Of a DNA stretch of 64,000 bases, positions 63,341 through 64,000 are shown one piece after another. The position numbers and the translations under genes were made by a program. The stretch spans positions 5,332,001 to 5,396,000 of the forward strand of contig NZ_CP070619.1 of assembly GCF_017068395.1 (NCBI RefSeq). The letters run 5' to 3'. Position 1 is the first letter of the stretch. The number at the start of each line of letters is the position of its first letter. The notes beneath the pieces are model-generated. The model was given only the letters and a program-made list of their open reading frames with translations. It did not search any database and was not told the origin of the DNA. Source of the stretch: Rhodococcus pseudokoreensis. Its GTDB lineage: Bacteria > Actinomycetota > Actinomycetes > Mycobacteriales > Mycobacteriaceae.

Positions 63341-64000
63341 ACACGCTGAAGGTCGAGGACCGCGACGACCGCATGGTGGTCACGCTGCACCGGCCCGCGC
63401 AGCGCAACGCCATCAACGCGGAGATGATCGCCGAACTGCACCAGGTGTGCGCCGTGTTGGAGGCGACGCCCAAGCCGATGCTGCTGACCGGCGAGGGCGA
63501 CCACTTCGCCGGTGGCGCCGACATCGCCGAACTGCGCGAGCGCGGCCGCGACGAGGCGTTCGCCGGCATCAACCGCACGCTGTTCGACCGCATCGCGAAG
63601 CTGCCGATGCCCACCGTCGCCGCGGTCAGCGGATACGCGCTCGGCGGCGGCGCCGAACTGTCCTACGCCTGCGACCTGCGCATCGCCACCGAGACCGCGG
63701 TGTTCGGGAACCCCGAACCCGGCCTGGGCATCATGGCCGCGGCGGGCGCGAGCTACCGGCTGCCGGAACTGGTCGGCAAGTCCGTCGCCAAGCAGGTCCT
63801 GCTCGGGGGCCGGAACCTGGACGCCGACGCGGCGCTGCGGCACGGACTCGTGATGGACGTCGTCCCCGCCGGCGAGCACGTCGCCACCGCCGAGAAGGCG
63901 ATCGACCGCATCACCCGCTCGGCGCCGCTGGCCCTGAAGCTCACCAAGATCATCGTCGACGCACCGGGCTCGCACCCGTTCGCCGACGACATCGCCCAGG
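63337..64000 (+). CDS. Enoyl-CoA hydratase of the phenylacetate pathway (PaaF-like), 3' end outside window
   Basis: At least 221 residues of a crotonase, open to the window edge. It starts VNTLKVEDRDDRMVVTLHRP. The oxyanion-hole segments are LTGEGDHFAGGADIAELRER and AAVSGYALGGGAELSYACDL, the latter with the catalytic Glu of GxGxEL type. The NPEPGLGIMAAAGASYRLPE segment follows, with the second Glu. PaaF/PaaG-type hydratases act on 2,3-dehydroadipyl-CoA or isomerise epoxyphenylacetyl-CoA; the sequence alone does not separate these. The GTG start overlaps the thiolase stop, so it is translated with it. The last part in the window is LTKIIVDAPGSHPFADDIAQ. Confidence 0.9.
   Translation, partial: MNTLKVEDRDDRMVVTLHRPAQRNAINAEMIAELHQVCAVLEATPKPMLLTGEGDHFAGGADIAELRERGRDEAFAGINRTLFDRIAKLPMPTVAAVSGYALGGGAELSYACDLRIATETAVFGNPEPGLGIMAAAGASYRLPELVGKSVAKQVLLGGRNLDADAALRHGLVMDVVPAGEHVATAEKAIDRITRSAPLALKLTKIIVDAPGSHPFADDIAQ

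Noticed and set aside
1..64000. tRNA, rRNA, CRISPR arrays, transposase or integrase genes, replication origin
   Set aside because: None were recognised on reading both strands; the only clear dispersed repeat is the palindrome at 58230 and 59149.

Overview
The window reads as chromosomal (or large-replicon) DNA of a high-GC actinobacterium, most likely a soil Rhodococcus or close relative. The evidence is the GC-rich third codon positions, the frequent GTG and occasional TTG starts, Shine-Dalgarno sequences of the GGAG/AAGGAG type, many FadD/FadE/thiolase/MaoC genes, a CmtR-like metal sensor, a Mce3R-like tandem TetR protein, a three-helix-bundle small protein and an actinobacterial-style paa locus. 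No rRNA, tRNA, CRISPR array, transposase or integrase was seen.

Layout. 1-136: C-terminus of a thiamine-diphosphate enzyme. 338-9130 (+): a catabolic run of quinone-reductase-like MDR, double acyl-CoA dehydrogenase, acyl-CoA ligase, MFS carrier and FadB-like hydratase/dehydrogenase. 9149-11086: two divergent LysR paralogues. 11159-17874 (-): DHA2 exporter, class III CoA-transferase, AraC regulator, extended SDR, cupin and zinc alcohol dehydrogenase. 18367-29708 (+): a long operon-like beta-oxidation module (carrier, SDR, FadE, thiolase, SCPx-type thiolase, HSD17B4-like SDR, two half-size MaoC proteins, FadD, FadE, TesB). It is closed by a convergent tandem TetR regulator. 31028-34859: tandem AsnC regulator, MFS carrier and M20 amidohydrolase. 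35002-38818: small helical protein, anti-sigma and ECF sigma, lipoprotein, catalase-fold protein and cytochrome b561. 38846-39873: CmtR-like sensor with a cation-efflux protein. 39889-45088: an Mct/MaoC/CitE operon divergent from FadE-GntR, which looks like C5-dicarboxyl-CoA (mesaconyl/itaconyl/methylsuccinyl) breakdown. 45108-45847: two broken regulator genes joined head to head. 45862-49348: frameshifted alkylsulfatase, enoyl-CoA hydratase and TetR. 49366-52302 (-): alpha/beta hydrolase, PF10118-type metal hydrolase and ferredoxin reductase. 52440-59155: secreted GH5-like enzyme, large helicase-nuclease and Vgb-like lyase. 59177-64000: phenylacetate genes (paaI, EthD-like, paaZ; divergent thiolase and enoyl-CoA hydratase).

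How the genes work together. Most of the window imports organic acids, activates them with CoA and shortens them by beta-oxidation, in modules that each carry their own regulator and MFS carrier. The central module pairs an HSD17B4-like dehydrogenase, an R-type MaoC hydratase and an SCPx-type thiolase. That is the enzyme set peroxisomes use for alpha-methyl-branched and sterol side-chain acids. Several DNA sites tie regulators to targets: a shared 19-bp AraC-type site (15057-15075 and 17976-17994), a 10-bp GntR-type inverted pair (43023-43131), a CmtR-type palindrome (38812-38836) and two ACCG-N6-CGGT sites in the paa divergent promoter. A 46-bp perfect or near-perfect palindrome occurs twice around the vgb-like gene and supplies stop codons to three genes.

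Limits. Functions come from reading motifs and remembered family features; no database search was run. Substrates of the beta-oxidation modules are not determined by the sequence alone.
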